From Streptomyces sp. NBC_01754 (GTDB lineage: Bacteria > Actinomycetota > Actinomycetes > Streptomycetales > Streptomycetaceae): a DNA stretch of 64,000 bases. Positions within the stretch are counted from its first letter, which is position 1; each line of letters begins with the position of its first letter. The position numbers were made by a program, and so were the translations under genes. A model generated the notes under the pieces. It made no database searches. It saw only the letters and a list, made by a program, of their open reading frames with translations, and was not told the DNA's origin. Where the stretch lies: positions 3,844,001 through 3,908,000 of the forward strand of contig NZ_CP109132.1 of the NCBI RefSeq assembly GCF_035918015.1, read 5' to 3'. Shown piece after piece: positions 16,699-25,135 of this stretch.

Positions 16699-17253
16699 AT
16701 GACCACGCCAGTCTGCACCGGCGCCTCCAGGGCACTCGCCGCTCCCGCCGGACACCGCCGCTATGCGTCGTTCTCGTCGTACGTACAGGCGCGGGGCCCC
16801 GTACTGCTGCGCGCCGCCCGCTTGCTCACCGCGAACCCGAGCGACGCCGAGGACCTGCTGCAGACCGCTCTGACCAAGACGTACGTGGCCTGGGAGCGGA
16901 TCGAGGACCACCGGGCGCTCGACGGGTACGTGCGCCGGGCCCTGGTGAACACCCGTACCTCGCAGTGGCGCAAGCGCAAGGTCGACGAGTACGCGTGCGA
17001 GGAGGTGCCCGAGAGGGAGACCGCGCCGAGTCCGGACCCCGCCGAGCAGCAGTCCCTGCACGACGCGATGTGGCGTGCCGTCCTCCGGCTTCCGGACCGG
17101 CAGCGGTCCATGGTCGTCCTGCGGTACTACGAGGACCTGAGCGAGGCACAGACCGCCGAGATCCTCGGTGTGTCCGTCGGGACGGTCAAGAGTGCCGTTT
17201 CCCGGGCGCTCGGAAAGCTCCGCGAGGATCCGGAGCTCGCCACGGTGCGCTGA
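16699..17253 (+). CDS. ECF sigma factor, SigE-like family
   Basis: The 184-residue protein has sigma-70 region 2 (DAEDLLQTALTKTYVAW, about residues 51-67) and region 4 with a helix-turn-helix (AQTAEILGVSVGTVKSAVS, about 153-171). It matches the short SigE-family ECF sigma factors of actinobacteria, which often lack a linked anti-sigma gene; none is seen here. ATG 16699 is the only start that leaves a normal N-terminus. It is upstream of the acyl-CoA ligase gene on the same strand, but an operator and 145 bp separate them. The target regulon cannot be read from the window. Confidence 0.85.
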   Translation: MTTPVCTGASRALAAPAGHRRYASFSSYVQARGPVLLRAARLLTANPSDAEDLLQTALTKTYVAWERIEDHRALDGYVRRALVNTRTSQWRKRKVDEYACEEVPERETAPSPDPAEQQSLHDAMWRAVLRLPDRQRSMVVLRYYEDLSEAQTAEILGVSVGTVKSAVSRALGKLREDPELATVR

Positions 17254-17309
17254 GGAACGGCTGAAGAACCGGCGGGTCGGCGCACCGTTTTCGCCTGCTT
17301 CACCGATTG

Positions 17310-17345
17310 GTACTCCGGGAAGTAGTGACATACCGAGTGGTATGT
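17310..17345 (+). promoter_or_regulatory. Palindromic operator(s) upstream of the acyl-CoA ligase
   Basis: ACATACC-GAGT-GGTATGT (17328-17345) is a perfect 7-bp inverted repeat. A related half-perfect site with ACCGATTGGT lies about 20 bp upstream; both share ACCGANTGGT. Such palindromes are typical of TetR-family repressors of fatty acid genes. No regulator gene is adjacent, so the protein that binds must be encoded elsewhere. Confidence 0.65.
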
Positions 17346-17397
17346 GCGCAGAATCAGCGGAACCCTACTGCCGCGTAGCGCCCACCGGGAGGACGCC

Positions 17398-19044
17398 GTG
17401 CTGAGCACCATGCAGGACGTACCGCTGACTGTCACCCGCATCCTGAAGCACGGGATGACCATCCACGGGAAGTCGCAGGTGACGACCTGGACCGGCGAGC
17501 CGGAGCCACTGCGGCGCAGCTTCGCCGAGATCGGCAGGCGAGCCACGCAGCTGGCGAACGCCCTGCGCGACGAACTCGGGGTCACGGGCGACCAAAGGGT
17601 CGCGACGCTGATGTGGAACAACTCCGACCATGTCGAGGCATACCTGGCGATCCCTTCCATGGGAGCCGTGCTGCACACCCTCAACCTCCGTCTTCCCCCC
17701 GAGCAGCTGATCTGGGTCGTGGCACACGCCGACGACAAGGTCGTCATCGTCAACGGGTCGGTGCTGCCGCTGCTCGCCCCGCTGCTCCCCCATCTGCCCT
17801 CCGTCGAGCATGTCGTCGTCGCCGGCCAGGGGGACCTCTCCCTGCTCGAGGGTGCCGCACCCCGGGTGCACGCCTACGAGGAACTGCTCGCCGGGCGCCC
17901 CACCACCTTCGACTGGCCCGAGCTGGACGAACGCCAGGCCGCCGCCATGTGCTACACCTCCGGGACCACCGGGGACCCGAAGGGCGTCGTCTACTCGCAC
18001 CGCTCGGTCTACCTGCACTCCATGCAGGTCAACATGGCCGAGTCGATGGGGCTGACGGACAAGGACACGAGCCTCGTGGTCGTCCCGCAGTTCCACGTGA
18101 ACGCGTGGGGGCTGCCTCACGCGACGTTCATGACAGGCGTCAGCATGCTGATGCCGGATCGTTTCCTCCAGCCGGCGCCGCTCGCCGAGATGATCGAGCG
18201 CGAGAGGCCGACGCACGCCGCAGCCGTCCCCACCATCTGGCAGGGGCTCCTCGCCGAGGTCACCGCGAACCCGCGCGACCTCAGCTCCATGGCCCGCGTC
18301 ACCATCGGCGGCGCCGCCTGTCCGCCCTCCCTGATGGAGGCGTACGACAAACTCGGAGTCCGTCTCTGCCACGCCTGGGGCATGACGGAGACGTCGCCCC
18401 TCGGCACCATGGCCAACCCGCCCGCCGGGCTGACCGACGAGGAGGAGTGGCCGTACCGCGTCACCCAGGGCCGTTTCCCGGCCGGGGTGGAGGCGCGGCT
18501 GGTGGGCCCGGGCGGCGAGCACCTGCCGTGGGACGGCGAGTCCGCCGGTGAGCTGGAGGTCCGGGGCAGCTGGATCGCCGGTGCGTACTACGGCGGGGCG
18601 GACGGGGAGCACCTGCGTCCCGAGGACAAGTTCAGTGAGGACGGCTGGCTGAAGACCGGCGATGTCGGTGTGATCAGCGACGACGGTTTCCTCACCCTCA
18701 CGGACCGGGCCAAGGACGTCATCAAGTCCGGTGGGGAGTGGATCTCCAGCGTCGAACTGGAGAACGCGATCATGGCGCACCCCGATGTGGCGGAGGCCGC
18801 GGTCGTCGCCGTACCGGACGAGAAGTGGGGCGAGCGTCCGCTGGCGACCGTCGTGCTCAAGGAAGGGGCCACCGCCGACTACGCGGCGCTCAAGAGCTTC
18901 CTGGCCCAGTCCGTTGCCAAGTGGCAGCTGCCCGAGCGTTGGTCGGTCATTCCGGCGGTGCCGAAGACGAGCGTGGGCAAGTTCGACAAGAAGGTGATCC
19001 GCAAGCAGTACGCGGACGGCGAGCTGGACGTCACCCGCCTCTGA
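17398..19044 (+). CDS. Fatty-acid-CoA ligase (AMP-forming)
   Basis: The 548-residue enzyme activates a fatty acid as acyl-AMP and transfers it to CoA. The AMP-binding signature is clear ([18 protein letters not shown], about residues 184-201), with [10 protein letters not shown], the [16 protein letters not shown] hinge motif and the catalytic Lys near the C-terminus ([10 protein letters not shown]). GTG 17398 follows GGGAGG by 5 nt; ATG 17410 is an alternative. The overall pattern is that of medium/long-chain ligases of beta-oxidation. The palindrome 50 bp upstream indicates repression by a TetR-type protein. Confidence 0.88.
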   Translation: MLSTMQDVPLTVTRILKHGMTIHGKSQVTTWTGEPEPLRRSFAEIGRRATQLANALRDELGVTGDQRVATLMWNNSDHVEAYLAIPSMGAVLHTLNLRLPPEQLIWVVAHADDKVVIVNGSVLPLLAPLLPHLPSVEHVVVAGQGDLSLLEGAAPRVHAYEELLAGRPTTFDWPELDERQAAAMCYTSGTTGDPKGVVYSHRSVYLHSMQVNMAESMGLTDKDTSLVVVPQFHVNAWGLPHATFMTGVSMLMPDRFLQPAPLAEMIERERPTHAAAVPTIWQGLLAEVTANPRDLSSMARVTIGGAACPPSLMEAYDKLGVRLCHAWGMTETSPLGTMANPPAGLTDEEEWPYRVTQGRFPAGVEARLVGPGGEHLPWDGESAGELEVRGSWIAGAYYGGADGEHLRPEDKFSEDGWLKTGDVGVISDDGFLTLTDRAKDVIKSGGEWISSVELENAIMAHPDVAEAAVVAVPDEKWGERPLATVVLKEGATADYAALKSFLAQSVAKWQLPERWSVIPAVPKTSVGKFDKKVIRKQYADGELDVTRL

Positions 19045-19109
19045 AAGCTCTGACCTCCGAAAGTCTCCCAAGCCTCTGAAGCCTCTGAAGTCGCTGACGC
19101 GGTGCACGG

Positions 19110-19142
19110 CGAGGGCGGTACGGATCTTCCGTACCGCCCTCG
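19110..19142. terminator. Bidirectional terminator between convergent genes
   Basis: CGAGGGCGGTACGG (19110-19123) and CCGTACCGCCCTCG (19129-19142) form a perfect 14-bp stem with a 5-nt loop. A second stem, GTCTCCCGTC (19147-19156) with GACGGGAGAC (19171-19180), follows directly, so each direction meets two hairpins. Confidence 0.8.
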
Positions 19143-19203
19143 TCCCGTCTCCCGTCCACCGTGCCCAGAAGACGGGAGACAGGAGGCGGGCTGTACCCGT
19201 GCG

Positions 19204-22200
19204 TCAGTTCGTCCCTATCTTCGCCAGCAGGTCGACGATCCGGGCCTGCACCTCGTCACTCGTCGAGCGCTCGGCCAGGAACAGGACGGTCTCGCCCGAG
19301 GCCAGCAGCCCGAGCTCCGACTCGTCGAGGCCGGCCGAGGTGTAGACGACGAGCGGCGTGTGGTTCAGCGCGCCGTTCGCGCGCAGCCAGTCGACGATCC
19401 CGGCGCGCCGGCGGCGTACCTGCATCAGGTCCATCACGACCAGGTTCGGCCGCATCCGGGTGGCGAGGTCGACCGCCTCGCTGTCGCCGGAGGCCCGCGC
19501 CACCTGCATGCCACGGCGTTCCAGCGTCTCCGTGAGGGCGAACGCGATCTCCTCGTGTTCCTCGATCACCAGGACACGTGGCGGATGCTGGTCGCTGTCG
19601 CGCGGTGCGAGCGCCTTGAGGAGCACGGCGGGATCGGCCCCGTACGCGGCCTCCCTGGTCGCCTGCCCCAGACCGGCCGTCACCAGGACGGGGACCTCGG
19701 CCGCCACGGCCGCCCGGCGCAGCGACTGCAACGCGGTGCGTGTGATCGGGCCGGTCAGCGGGTCGACGAAGAGCGCGGCGGGGAACGCCGCGATCTGGGC
19801 GTCGACCTCCTCACGGGAGTGGACGATCACCGGGCGGTAGCCACGATCGCTGAGGGCCTGCTGGGTGGAGACGTCCGGGGCGGGCCAGACCAGGAGCCGC
19901 CGCGGGTTGTCCAGCGGCTCCGGGGGCAGCTCGTCGTCGACGGGGAGCGGCTGCGGACGGTTGGCGACCTCGACCGCGCCGCCCGGCCCGTCCAGCGGTT
20001 CAGGCCCTTCGGCGCCCTCGTCCGGCGCGCCTATCGCGTACGCGCGCCCTTCGGACACGGGGGCGGAGAGCAACTGACCGGAACCCGAACCCTGGGCGGC
20101 TCCGCTCGACGACCCCCCGGGCACCGGCTGAGGCGGTACCGGAGCCGGGGCGGGGGCCGACGGAGGTACGGGAGCCGGCGAGGCGGAGGCCGGCGGGACG
20201 GGACGGGACGGCTCGGGCTGCGGAGCAGCGGCCGGGGGCTCCGCGGCCGGTGGGGCGGCGAGCTTACGCCTGCGGCCGGCGCCCGCGGCCGTCTGGTTCT
20301 GCTGATGCGCCAGGTGCTGTGCGAACGGGACGCCCTGTCCCAGGGTCCGCACGCTGAAGGCGCGTCCCTGGGTCGAGTCCGACTCCGAGTCCCAGGAGGG
20401 GGGCATCGGCTCCTCGGCGGGCAGCGGCTGGCGCCGGGTGTCCCGTACGGGAGCGGGAGCAGCCGGATCGGCCGGGTGGCGTGTCGCTTCCGGCCCGGTC
20501 GCGATGGTGCCGGTGGTGTGTGTGGTGCTGTCGGGGCCCGGCCGGAGCGCGTCCGGTGCCGGAGCGGCCGCGGCGCCGTGGACCGCCGACGCGGCCGGCT
20601 CCTGCGCCGACTGTTCCGACTGCTCCGACACGTCGGCCATCGCCCAGTCGGGCTGCGGCGGTACGGCGGGCAGCGGCTGCCCCGGTACGGGGTGACCGGG
20701 CCGCTCGGTGGCCGGTTCCTCCGTCACGTCCGCAGGGCGTGCCCTGCGGCGGCCGGACGGCACGGGGTGTGCCTGGGGCGGGGTGTGGCCCGCGTCCGGC
20801 ATCGTGCGCACGGCGTCATGGCGCTCGGCGGTCCCGTCGTCGACCCCACCGGCCGTCTCCGGTACCCCCGCGTCGCCGACGCGACCCGGGCTGACGTCCG
20901 GCCCCTGGGCGTCGGGCAGTTCAGGGACGCCGGGAACGCCGGGGGCCTCCGACGGGACGGGAGCGCCGGGCAGACCGGTGGCGACGGGGCCGACGGCCGG
21001 CCCGCCGGGTGCCGCGGGCGGCATCCGGTCGGCTTCGGCGGGCGGCAGTGCGAACGCCGTACGCGGCCCCGCGGGCTCCGGAGCCGTGGAACGCTCCTGC
21101 GACACCGTGAGCGTCCTGCGGGCCCGCCGCCCACCGGTCTGCCGCCCCGGCTGTCCCGGCTGACCGGGCTGTGCCGACGCGTCCGGGGAGGCGAGGGCCG
21201 GGAGAGCGGGCCGGTTCTCGTCGGCCGAGGGCATCTGCCGGGCCGCGGCCTCGGGTGGTACGCCCTGGGGCGGCACGGTCTGCCCGCGCTGCGGACGGCC
21301 ACCGCCGCCCTGAGCGCCCTCGGCCGCCGTCACCACGGACCCCTCGGAGGGGGCGGGCAACGCGACTGCCTGCCGGGGCTGTTCGTCCGGAGCGCCGGGC
21401 CCCGCCTCCGCCTCCGCCGGGCTGGGCCGTCCACGCCTGCGCCCGGAGCCTTCACCCCCCGGGGGCGGGACCGCTTCCGCGCCCTGTGTCTCCTCGTCCG
21501 CCGGGGCGCGACGCGCCCTGCGCCGCCCGGTCGGCTCGGCCACCGGCACGTCCATGGAGTCGGGCCCGTGCACCGGGCTGTCCAGGAAGGCGTCCGTCGA
21601 CGACCTGCGAGCTCTTCGACGACCACCCGGCGCGGGCTGTGAGGCGGGCTCCCCGGCGGCGTGCTCCGGAACGGCACCGCCCGGAACGGCACCGCCCGGA
21701 ACGGCACCGCCCGGTTCAGCGGCGTTCTGCGCGGCCGCGTTCCGCGCGGCGGCCCCGAGCGCGACGGCATCGTGCGCCAGGGCATCCGGTGCGACGGCAT
21801 CCGGTGCGGCGGGCCCGGCTGCGGGAGCGTCCTGGAGCACGGCGGACGCGTCGGCCGACGGAGGGGACGGGGGAACGGGCGAGGGGGCGGAGCCCTGAAC
21901 GGGCATCGGCTCAGGCGACGGTGCGGATGCGGATGCGGGTTCAGGCGCCGGAGCGGGCGCGGGCACGGGTTCGGCCGACGGCTCGATCGTCCCCGCACCC
22001 GCGCCGATCGGCACCTCCAGGACGTACGCACTGCCGCTCATCCCCGGCATCTCGTGCGTCTGGAGCACGCCGCCGTGGGCCCGTACGATTCCGCGCACGA
22101 TCGGCACATGCACCGGGTCGCCCCCGGCGAACGGCCCCCGCACCTCGATGCGCACGACATCGCCCCGCTGCGCCGCCGCCACCACGACGGTCGAGTCGAC

Positions 22201-23643
22201 GTGACCGCCGCCCGGCACGGGCCTGGCCCGGCCCGTCGAGTCGACTCCGGCCACGTCCGCCACGAGGTGGGCGAGTGCCGTGACCAGCCGGCCGGCGTCG
22301 ACCTCGGCCTCGATCGGCGGCGCGTGCACCGCGAACTGCGCCCGGCCGGGACCGATCAGCTCGACCGCGCCGTCGATACCGGCAGTCACCACCGAGTCGA
22401 GCAGTACGGGTTGCTTGGTCAGTTCCTCGGTGCCACTGTCCAGACGCTGGTATCCGAGGACGTTGTCGACGAGCGTGGCCATCCGGGCGTAGCCCGCGGC
22501 GAGGTGGTGCAGGATCTGGTTGGCCTCGGGCCAGAGTTGGCCGGCCGGGTCGGCGGCGAGCGCGGAGAGCTCGGCGCGCAGTTCCTCCAGGGGTCCGCGC
22601 AGGGACGTCCCCAGGACCGCGGTCAGCTGGGTGTGCCGTTCTTCGAGGCCGGTGAGCCGTTCGGTCGTCTCCTCCAGCTCGGAGGTGTACCGCTCGGTGC
22701 GGTCGGCCAGCTCGGTGGTGTGCGCCTCGACGAGTTCGGTGGTCCCGGCGCGGTGGCGCTCGGTGAGTTCGCCGATCTCCGCCGCGTGCTCCGCGGTGAG
22801 TCGTTCGACCTCGGCCGTGTGCTGCTCGGACAGTTCCTCGTACGGCCTGCGATCGGTGAACGTCATCACCGCACCCACCAGTTGGTCGCCGTCGCGGACC
22901 GGTGCCGTCGTCAGGTCGACCGGAACCGCCGCGCCGCTCTTGGCCCAGAGCACCTGCCCTCGTACCCGGTGCTTGCGGCCCGACTTGAGCGTGTCGGACA
23001 GGGGGGACCCGTCGTACGGGAAAGGCTCGCCGTCCGCCCGCGAGTGCAGGACCAGCGTGTGCAGCTCCTTGCCGCCCAGGTCGCTGGCGCGGAAGCCGAG
23101 GATCTGCGCGGCGGCGGGGTTGACCAGGACGACCCGGCCGTCCATGTCCGTGCCGACTACGCCCTCGGACGCGGCCCGCAGGATCATCTCCGTCTGCCGC
23201 TGCGAACGGGCCAGCTCGGCCTCGGTGTCGACGGTGCCGGTGAGGTCCCGGATGACGAGCATGAGCAGTTCGTCGCCGGTGAAGCTGGAATGGATGTCGT
23301 TGTACGCGGCCTGACCGCTGTCCAGGCTCGCGCTGGTGACCTCGACGGGGTACTCGGTGCCGTCGGTCCGGCGCGCGGTCATGCGCCTGGGCTTGGTCCT
23401 GCCCTGCTCGTCCACAGCATCCGGCCTGCGCATCGACCCCGGGATCAGCCTGGAGTCGAACTCCGGCAGCAGATCGAGCAGTCCGCGCCCCACGAGTGCG
23501 GTGCCCGGGCTCTCGAACATCTCGAGGGCGATGGTGTTGGCGTTGACGACCGTGCCGTTGCAGTTGACGAGCATGAGCCCGTCCGGTAGGGCGTCGAGTA
23601 TGGCTGCGAGGCGAGCAGCGCCTCGGGATGGCCTGCTGCTCAC
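19204..23643 (-). CDS. Giant PAS-PAS sensor with degenerate kinase core and two receiver-like domains
   Basis: The 1479-residue protein begins with two PAS domains (about 10-130 and 145-265). A coiled coil rich in Glu/Thr (270-345) follows, then a region that aligns with histidine-kinase DHp and ATPase parts (345-560). A disordered Pro/Ala/Gly linker of almost 700 residues leads to two receiver-like domains (about 1255-1360 and 1370-1479). The DHp box reads GTSLRGPLEEL where kinases have SHELRTPL, so the phospho-acceptor His is Thr. The ATPase N-box lacks Asn (LVADVAGV). The last receiver keeps Asp (LVVMDLMQ) but not the usual Lys. It is likely a scaffold or sensor, not a kinase. GTG 23643 follows GGGAGG. 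Confidence 0.75.
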   Translation of the reverse strand: MSSRPSRGAARLAAILDALPDGLMLVNCNGTVVNANTIALEMFESPGTALVGRGLLDLLPEFDSRLIPGSMRRPDAVDEQGRTKPRRMTARRTDGTEYPVEVTSASLDSGQAAYNDIHSSFTGDELLMLVIRDLTGTVDTEAELARSQRQTEMILRAASEGVVGTDMDGRVVLVNPAAAQILGFRASDLGGKELHTLVLHSRADGEPFPYDGSPLSDTLKSGRKHRVRGQVLWAKSGAAVPVDLTTAPVRDGDQLVGAVMTFTDRRPYEELSEQHTAEVERLTAEHAAEIGELTERHRAGTTELVEAHTTELADRTERYTSELEETTERLTGLEERHTQLTAVLGTSLRGPLEELRAELSALAADPAGQLWPEANQILHHLAAGYARMATLVDNVLGYQRLDSGTEELTKQPVLLDSVVTAGIDGAVELIGPGRAQFAVHAPPIEAEVDAGRLVTALAHLVADVAGVDSTGRARPVPGGGHVDSTVVVAAAQRGDVVRIEVRGPFAGGDPVHVPIVRGIVRAHGGVLQTHEMPGMSGSAYVLEVPIGAGAGTIEPSAEPVPAPAPAPEPASASAPSPEPMPVQGSAPSPVPPSPPSADASAVLQDAPAAGPAAPDAVAPDALAHDAVALGAAARNAAAQNAAEPGGAVPGGAVPGGAVPEHAAGEPASQPAPGGRRRARRSSTDAFLDSPVHGPDSMDVPVAEPTGRRRARRAPADEETQGAEAVPPPGGEGSGRRRGRPSPAEAEAGPGAPDEQPRQAVALPAPSEGSVVTAAEGAQGGGGRPQRGQTVPPQGVPPEAAARQMPSADENRPALPALASPDASAQPGQPGQPGRQTGGRRARRTLTVSQERSTAPEPAGPRTAFALPPAEADRMPPAAPGGPAVGPVATGLPGAPVPSEAPGVPGVPELPDAQGPDVSPGRVGDAGVPETAGGVDDGTAERHDAVRTMPDAGHTPPQAHPVPSGRRRARPADVTEEPATERPGHPVPGQPLPAVPPQPDWAMADVSEQSEQSAQEPAASAVHGAAAAPAPDALRPGPDSTTHTTGTIATGPEATRHPADPAAPAPVRDTRRQPLPAEEPMPPSWDSESDSTQGRAFSVRTLGQGVPFAQHLAHQQNQTAAGAGRRRKLAAPPAAEPPAAAPQPEPSRPVPPASASPAPVPPSAPAPAPVPPQPVPGGSSSGAAQGSGSGQLLSAPVSEGRAYAIGAPDEGAEGPEPLDGPGGAVEVANRPQPLPVDDELPPEPLDNPRRLLVWPAPDVSTQQALSDRGYRPVIVHSREEVDAQIAAFPAALFVDPLTGPITRTALQSLRRAAVAAEVPVLVTAGLGQATREAAYGADPAVLLKALAPRDSDQHPPRVLVIEEHEEIAFALTETLERRGMQVARASGDSEAVDLATRMRPNLVVMDLMQVRRRRAGIVDWLRANGALNHTPLVVYTSAGLDESELGLLASGETVLFLAERSTSDEVQARIVDLLAKIGTN

Positions 23644-23848
23644 GAGACGCTTCCTCCCTGATTACCGCACCGTGCTGACGGCTGGACCCATGGTGGCTCG
23701 TGGGCCTCGGACCGTCATGGGAGGAGTCTAAAGGCAGAGAGCGCCGGTGGGGCGGCGGATGAGGGGGAGCTCTCACCAAGGTTCTGTGCACGCGGCGTAC
23801 GCCGGTGGCCTGTGCCGGAGGCCGCACGCTCCCTGTGACAGGCGGGGA

Positions 23849-23875
23849 TGCCCCTCGGGCGCCGCCCGAGGGGCA
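23849..23875 (-). terminator. Terminator of the subtilisin inhibitor gene
   Basis: TGCCCCTCGGGC (23849-23860) and GCCCGAGGGGCA (23864-23875) pair perfectly around 3 nt, 11 bp beyond the stop codon. Confidence 0.8.
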
Positions 23876-23886
23876 GGTGGGACGGG

Positions 23887-24366
23887 CTACCGCGCGGAGG
23901 GGAGCACGGGGACGAGGTTGTTCCAGCGGGAGATCTCGCAGCCGTTGGCGCGGCTGAACCGGGCGTCGACCGGCTGTCCGTGCCAGGTGCCTTCGACCCG
24001 GGCGGCGGCCGGCCCGCCGGCCTGCATGGTGCACATGGCGTTCCGTTCCGTCGGCACGAAGGGGTTCTTGCCGGAATCCACGGCCTCGTCCAGCAGATCG
24101 CAGGCCCGCTGGGCCTCCGGGTGGCTGCCGCCGGCCGGACCGCACTTCAGCTCGAAGGTTCCGTCGGCCGTGGGGTTGCCGGACTCCGAGACCGTCACGG
24201 TGAGGCGGGTCTGCCCGGAGGGGTCGCTCCGGGAGAGGAGCCGGTCGTGCTGGAGCACCGGGAGGGGCGGCAGCGGCAGCAGGGGGGTGACCGCCGTGGC
24301 GGCGGGCGCGGCGGTGGTCAGCGCGGCGAGGGAGGCCACGGCGGTGAGGGTGAGGCGGCGCAGCAT
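23887..24366 (-). CDS. Subtilisin inhibitor-like secreted protease inhibitor (SSI family)
   Basis: The 159-residue precursor has a signal peptide (residues 1-25 or so, cut near ATAVT) and a mature domain of the SSI family. Four Cys residues (ELKCGP, RACDLL, AMCTMQ, NGCEIS) would form the two conserved disulfides. By alignment with SSI, the reactive bond falls at the Met-Gln of CTMQ, which fits inhibition of subtilisin-type proteases. GTWHGQPVDARFSRANGCE is strongly family-like. ATG 24366 follows AGGAG. These inhibitors usually control extracellular proteases during development. It is monocistronic, between its own promoter and terminator. Confidence 0.92.
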   Translation of the reverse strand: MLRRLTLTAVASLAALTTAAPAATAVTPLLPLPPLPVLQHDRLLSRSDPSGQTRLTVTVSESGNPTADGTFELKCGPAGGSHPEAQRACDLLDEAVDSGKNPFVPTERNAMCTMQAGGPAAARVEGTWHGQPVDARFSRANGCEISRWNNLVPVLPSAR

Positions 24367-24685
24367 GAGGGCAGCTCCTGTTTTGTTCTGGTGGCGCGCC
24401 GTCGGCGCGCCGGTACCGCTCCGGCGTGCGCCGCGTATGCGGGCGCGCGCGGGGCGGTGACGGTGGCGGACAGAGGGCGGAGCCCTCGCCTTCTCTAACG
24501 CTCCGCACGCCCGCACGTTGCGCAACTCATGGGCGGCCGGTGGAGGACGTGCCCACCCGCGCCCCGCCCGCAGGGCGCTTTTGCCTCGCCACCCACCTGC
24601 CTAGTACCGTGGGTCGCGATTGGTGACAGCACGCTCGTCTGTGTCATCATCTGCACGCACCACTCGCGTCCGCGCGAGGTGTGCT

Positions 24686-24776
24686 GGAGGCGTCGCCTAG
24701 TCCGGTCTATGGCGCCGCACTGCTAATGCGGTTTGGGTCTTAAAGCCCATCGAGGGTTCAAATCCCTCCGCCTCCG
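24686..24776 (+). tRNA. tRNA-Ser (GCU)
   Basis: GGAGGCG pairs with CGCCTCC (24769-24775). The anticodon arm CGCACTGCTAATGCG shows anticodon GCT. The long variable arm is TTTGGGTCTTAAAGCCCATC. CCA is not encoded. Confidence 0.96.
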
Positions 24777-24783
24777 CAAGATC

Positions 24784-24816
24784 CCGAAGCCCCGCGCCCC
24801 AGGCGCGGGGCTTCGG
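24784..24816 (+). terminator. tRNA-Ser(GCU) terminator
   Basis: CCGAAGCCCCGCGCC and GGCGCGGGGCTTCGG form a perfect 15-bp stem with a 3-nt loop. Confidence 0.8.
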
Positions 24817-24982
24817 TCGTCCTGGGGGTCGGAGAGGTCGTCTCTGATGGTCGTTTCCGCAGGTCAGCAGCGGTATGGCTAATGGATTTCGCGTCACGGC
24901 GCAGGTCATGTAATGTTGTTCCCGCAACGCCGACCAGGAAGAAAAGCCCGGGAAGCGAAGCCGCCGGTAAGACCGACGACAA

Positions 24983-25055
24983 GCACTCGTAGCTTAACGG
25001 ATAGAGCATCTGACTACGGATCAGAAGGTTGCAGGTTCGAATCCTGCCGAGTGCA
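24983..25055 (+). tRNA. tRNA-Arg (ACG), integration site of the AICE
   Basis: GCACTCG pairs with CGAGTGC (25048-25054). The anticodon loop CTACGGA carries ACG. CCA is not encoded. Its 3' part from the anticodon on is the left 43-bp attachment repeat, so the gene remains whole after integration. Confidence 0.96.
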
Positions 25056-25056
25056 C
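25014..25056 (+). repeat. attL: attL (43 bp)
   Basis: Identical to 40727-40769. It covers the anticodon loop to one base past the discriminator of tRNA-Arg. Confidence 0.92.
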
Positions 25057-25063
25057 GCAGCTC

Positions 25064-25096
25064 AGAAGCCCCCCGGACATCGTCCGGGGGGCTTCT
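25064..25096 (+). terminator. Terminator downstream of tRNA-Arg, supplied by the element
   Basis: AGAAGCCCCCCGGAC and GTCCGGGGGGCTTCT form a perfect 15-bp stem with loop ATC. As it lies inside the element, it replaces the original terminator, which is now beyond attR at 40779-40808. Confidence 0.8.
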
Positions 25097-25116
25097 GACA
25101 TCAGCGGGTGACATCA
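25096..25116 (+). repeat. Arm-type repeat pair near attL
   Basis: Two TGACATCA copies (25096-25103 and 25109-25116), 13 bp apart. The same pair with the same spacing and orientation occurs near attR (40609-40629), which suggests arm-binding sites of the integrase or excisionase. Confidence 0.6.
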
Positions 25117-25135
25117 ACGCACCCGGAATCTGGGA

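Noticed and set aside
19102..21642. 846-codon open frame on the plus strand
   Set aside because: It lies wholly opposite the giant sensor gene and reads as Arg/Gly-rich sequence without domains; a shadow of a GC-rich gene.
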